A stretch of DNA of 64,000 nucleotides, taken from JANXQZ01 sp038225555 (lineage in GTDB: Bacteria > Acidobacteriota > Terriglobia > Bryobacterales > Bryobacteraceae). Positions 63,929 to 64,000 of the stretch are shown in pieces. The stretch spans positions 1 through 64,000 of the forward strand of contig JBBRRB010000027.1 in NCBI GenBank assembly GCA_038225555.1, given 5' to 3'. Under the pieces are notes generated by a model, which worked only from the letters and a program-made list of their open reading frames with translations, was not told the origin of the DNA and did not search any database. The position numbers were made by a program, and so were the translations under genes. The stretch's first letter is position 1; the number at the start of each line of letters is the position of its first letter.

Positions 63929-64000
63929 TCCTCGCGATCGACACCACCTCGGAGTTCGGCAGCATCGCCCTTTGCGATGGACCCGCGATGATTGCCGAGG
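63925..64000 (+). CDS. tsaB: tRNA threonylcarbamoyladenosine biosynthesis protein TsaB (partial, cut by window)
   Basis: Only the first 25 codons are present. Starting at GTG 63925 the translation, ILAIDTTSEFGSIALCDG, is the N-terminal ATP-binding loop of TsaB, which helps form t6A37 in tRNAs. The start overlaps the preceding stop as GTGA. The rest lies beyond the right edge. Confidence 0.8.
   Translation, partial: MILAIDTTSEFGSIALCDGPAMIAE

Overview
The window looks like chromosomal DNA from an acidobacterium of the Solibacter/Bryobacter type. The best pointers are two large secreted proteins ending in the C-terminal module known as TIGR03437, which is especially abundant in that group. Others are a family with the signature HSTGPKTPEGKARAA near its N-terminus, a kinase-type WD40 (PD40) remnant, a degraded zincin, and a hopanoid gene. 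The assignment is an inference from protein families. No rRNA or tRNA gene was recognised.

Layout. 1-5573: a probable insertion-sequence end, a small conserved hypothetical, and a 1496-residue secreted protein built from twelve Ig/BACON-like repeats. 5566-11037 (minus): a compact gene row hpnH, hypothetical, amtB, glnB, glnD, joining hopanoid synthesis to ammonium uptake and PII signalling. 11113-14899: TetR regulator, quinone oxidoreductase, comM-like ATPase, and a VapBC toxin-antitoxin pair with an apparent leaderless promoter. 15021-16725: a scar where a truncated zincin abuts a kinase-propeller gene that lost its kinase end and is frameshifted. 16766-22983: secreted SH3 protein, subtilisin-like protease, VOC protein, and an S53 sedolisin with TIGR03437. 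23131-34792: a chemoreceptor fragment, a ligase-associated-type phosphoesterase/Lhr helicase pair, a degenerate GGDEF membrane protein, an FAD oxidoreductase, a large palindromic repeat, amidase, DUF4126, CBM9-like, CutA and FtsB/DivIC-like genes. 34796-45923: glmM-like mutase, heparinase-like and esterase-like secreted proteins, SDR, a GDP-mannose cluster (fcl, gmd, algD-like dehydrogenase), myo-inositol oxygenase, fabH, and a frameshifted CARDB-like gene.

46053-58539 (minus) is the most striking region. Seven genes abut or overlap by 1-10 bases: zwf, opcA, pgl (oxidative pentose phosphate pathway), a patatin-like lipase, a zinc-ribbon P-loop GTPase, a soluble 593-residue protein of unknown function, and an 1811-residue membrane protein. 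The last fuses a divergent SEDS (RodA/FtsW-like) polytopic domain to a penicillin-binding-protein transpeptidase with all three active-site motifs intact. The GTPase, its partner and the SEDS-transpeptidase look like an undescribed or little-described GTPase-controlled envelope machine, translationally coupled to each other and to an NADPH-producing pathway.

58638-64000: a BrnT/BrnA toxin-antitoxin pair (again apparently leaderless), a secreted hypothetical, exported MsrA, SDR, NHL propeller, a DUF5060/glycosidase-like secreted protein, and the start of tsaB at the window edge.
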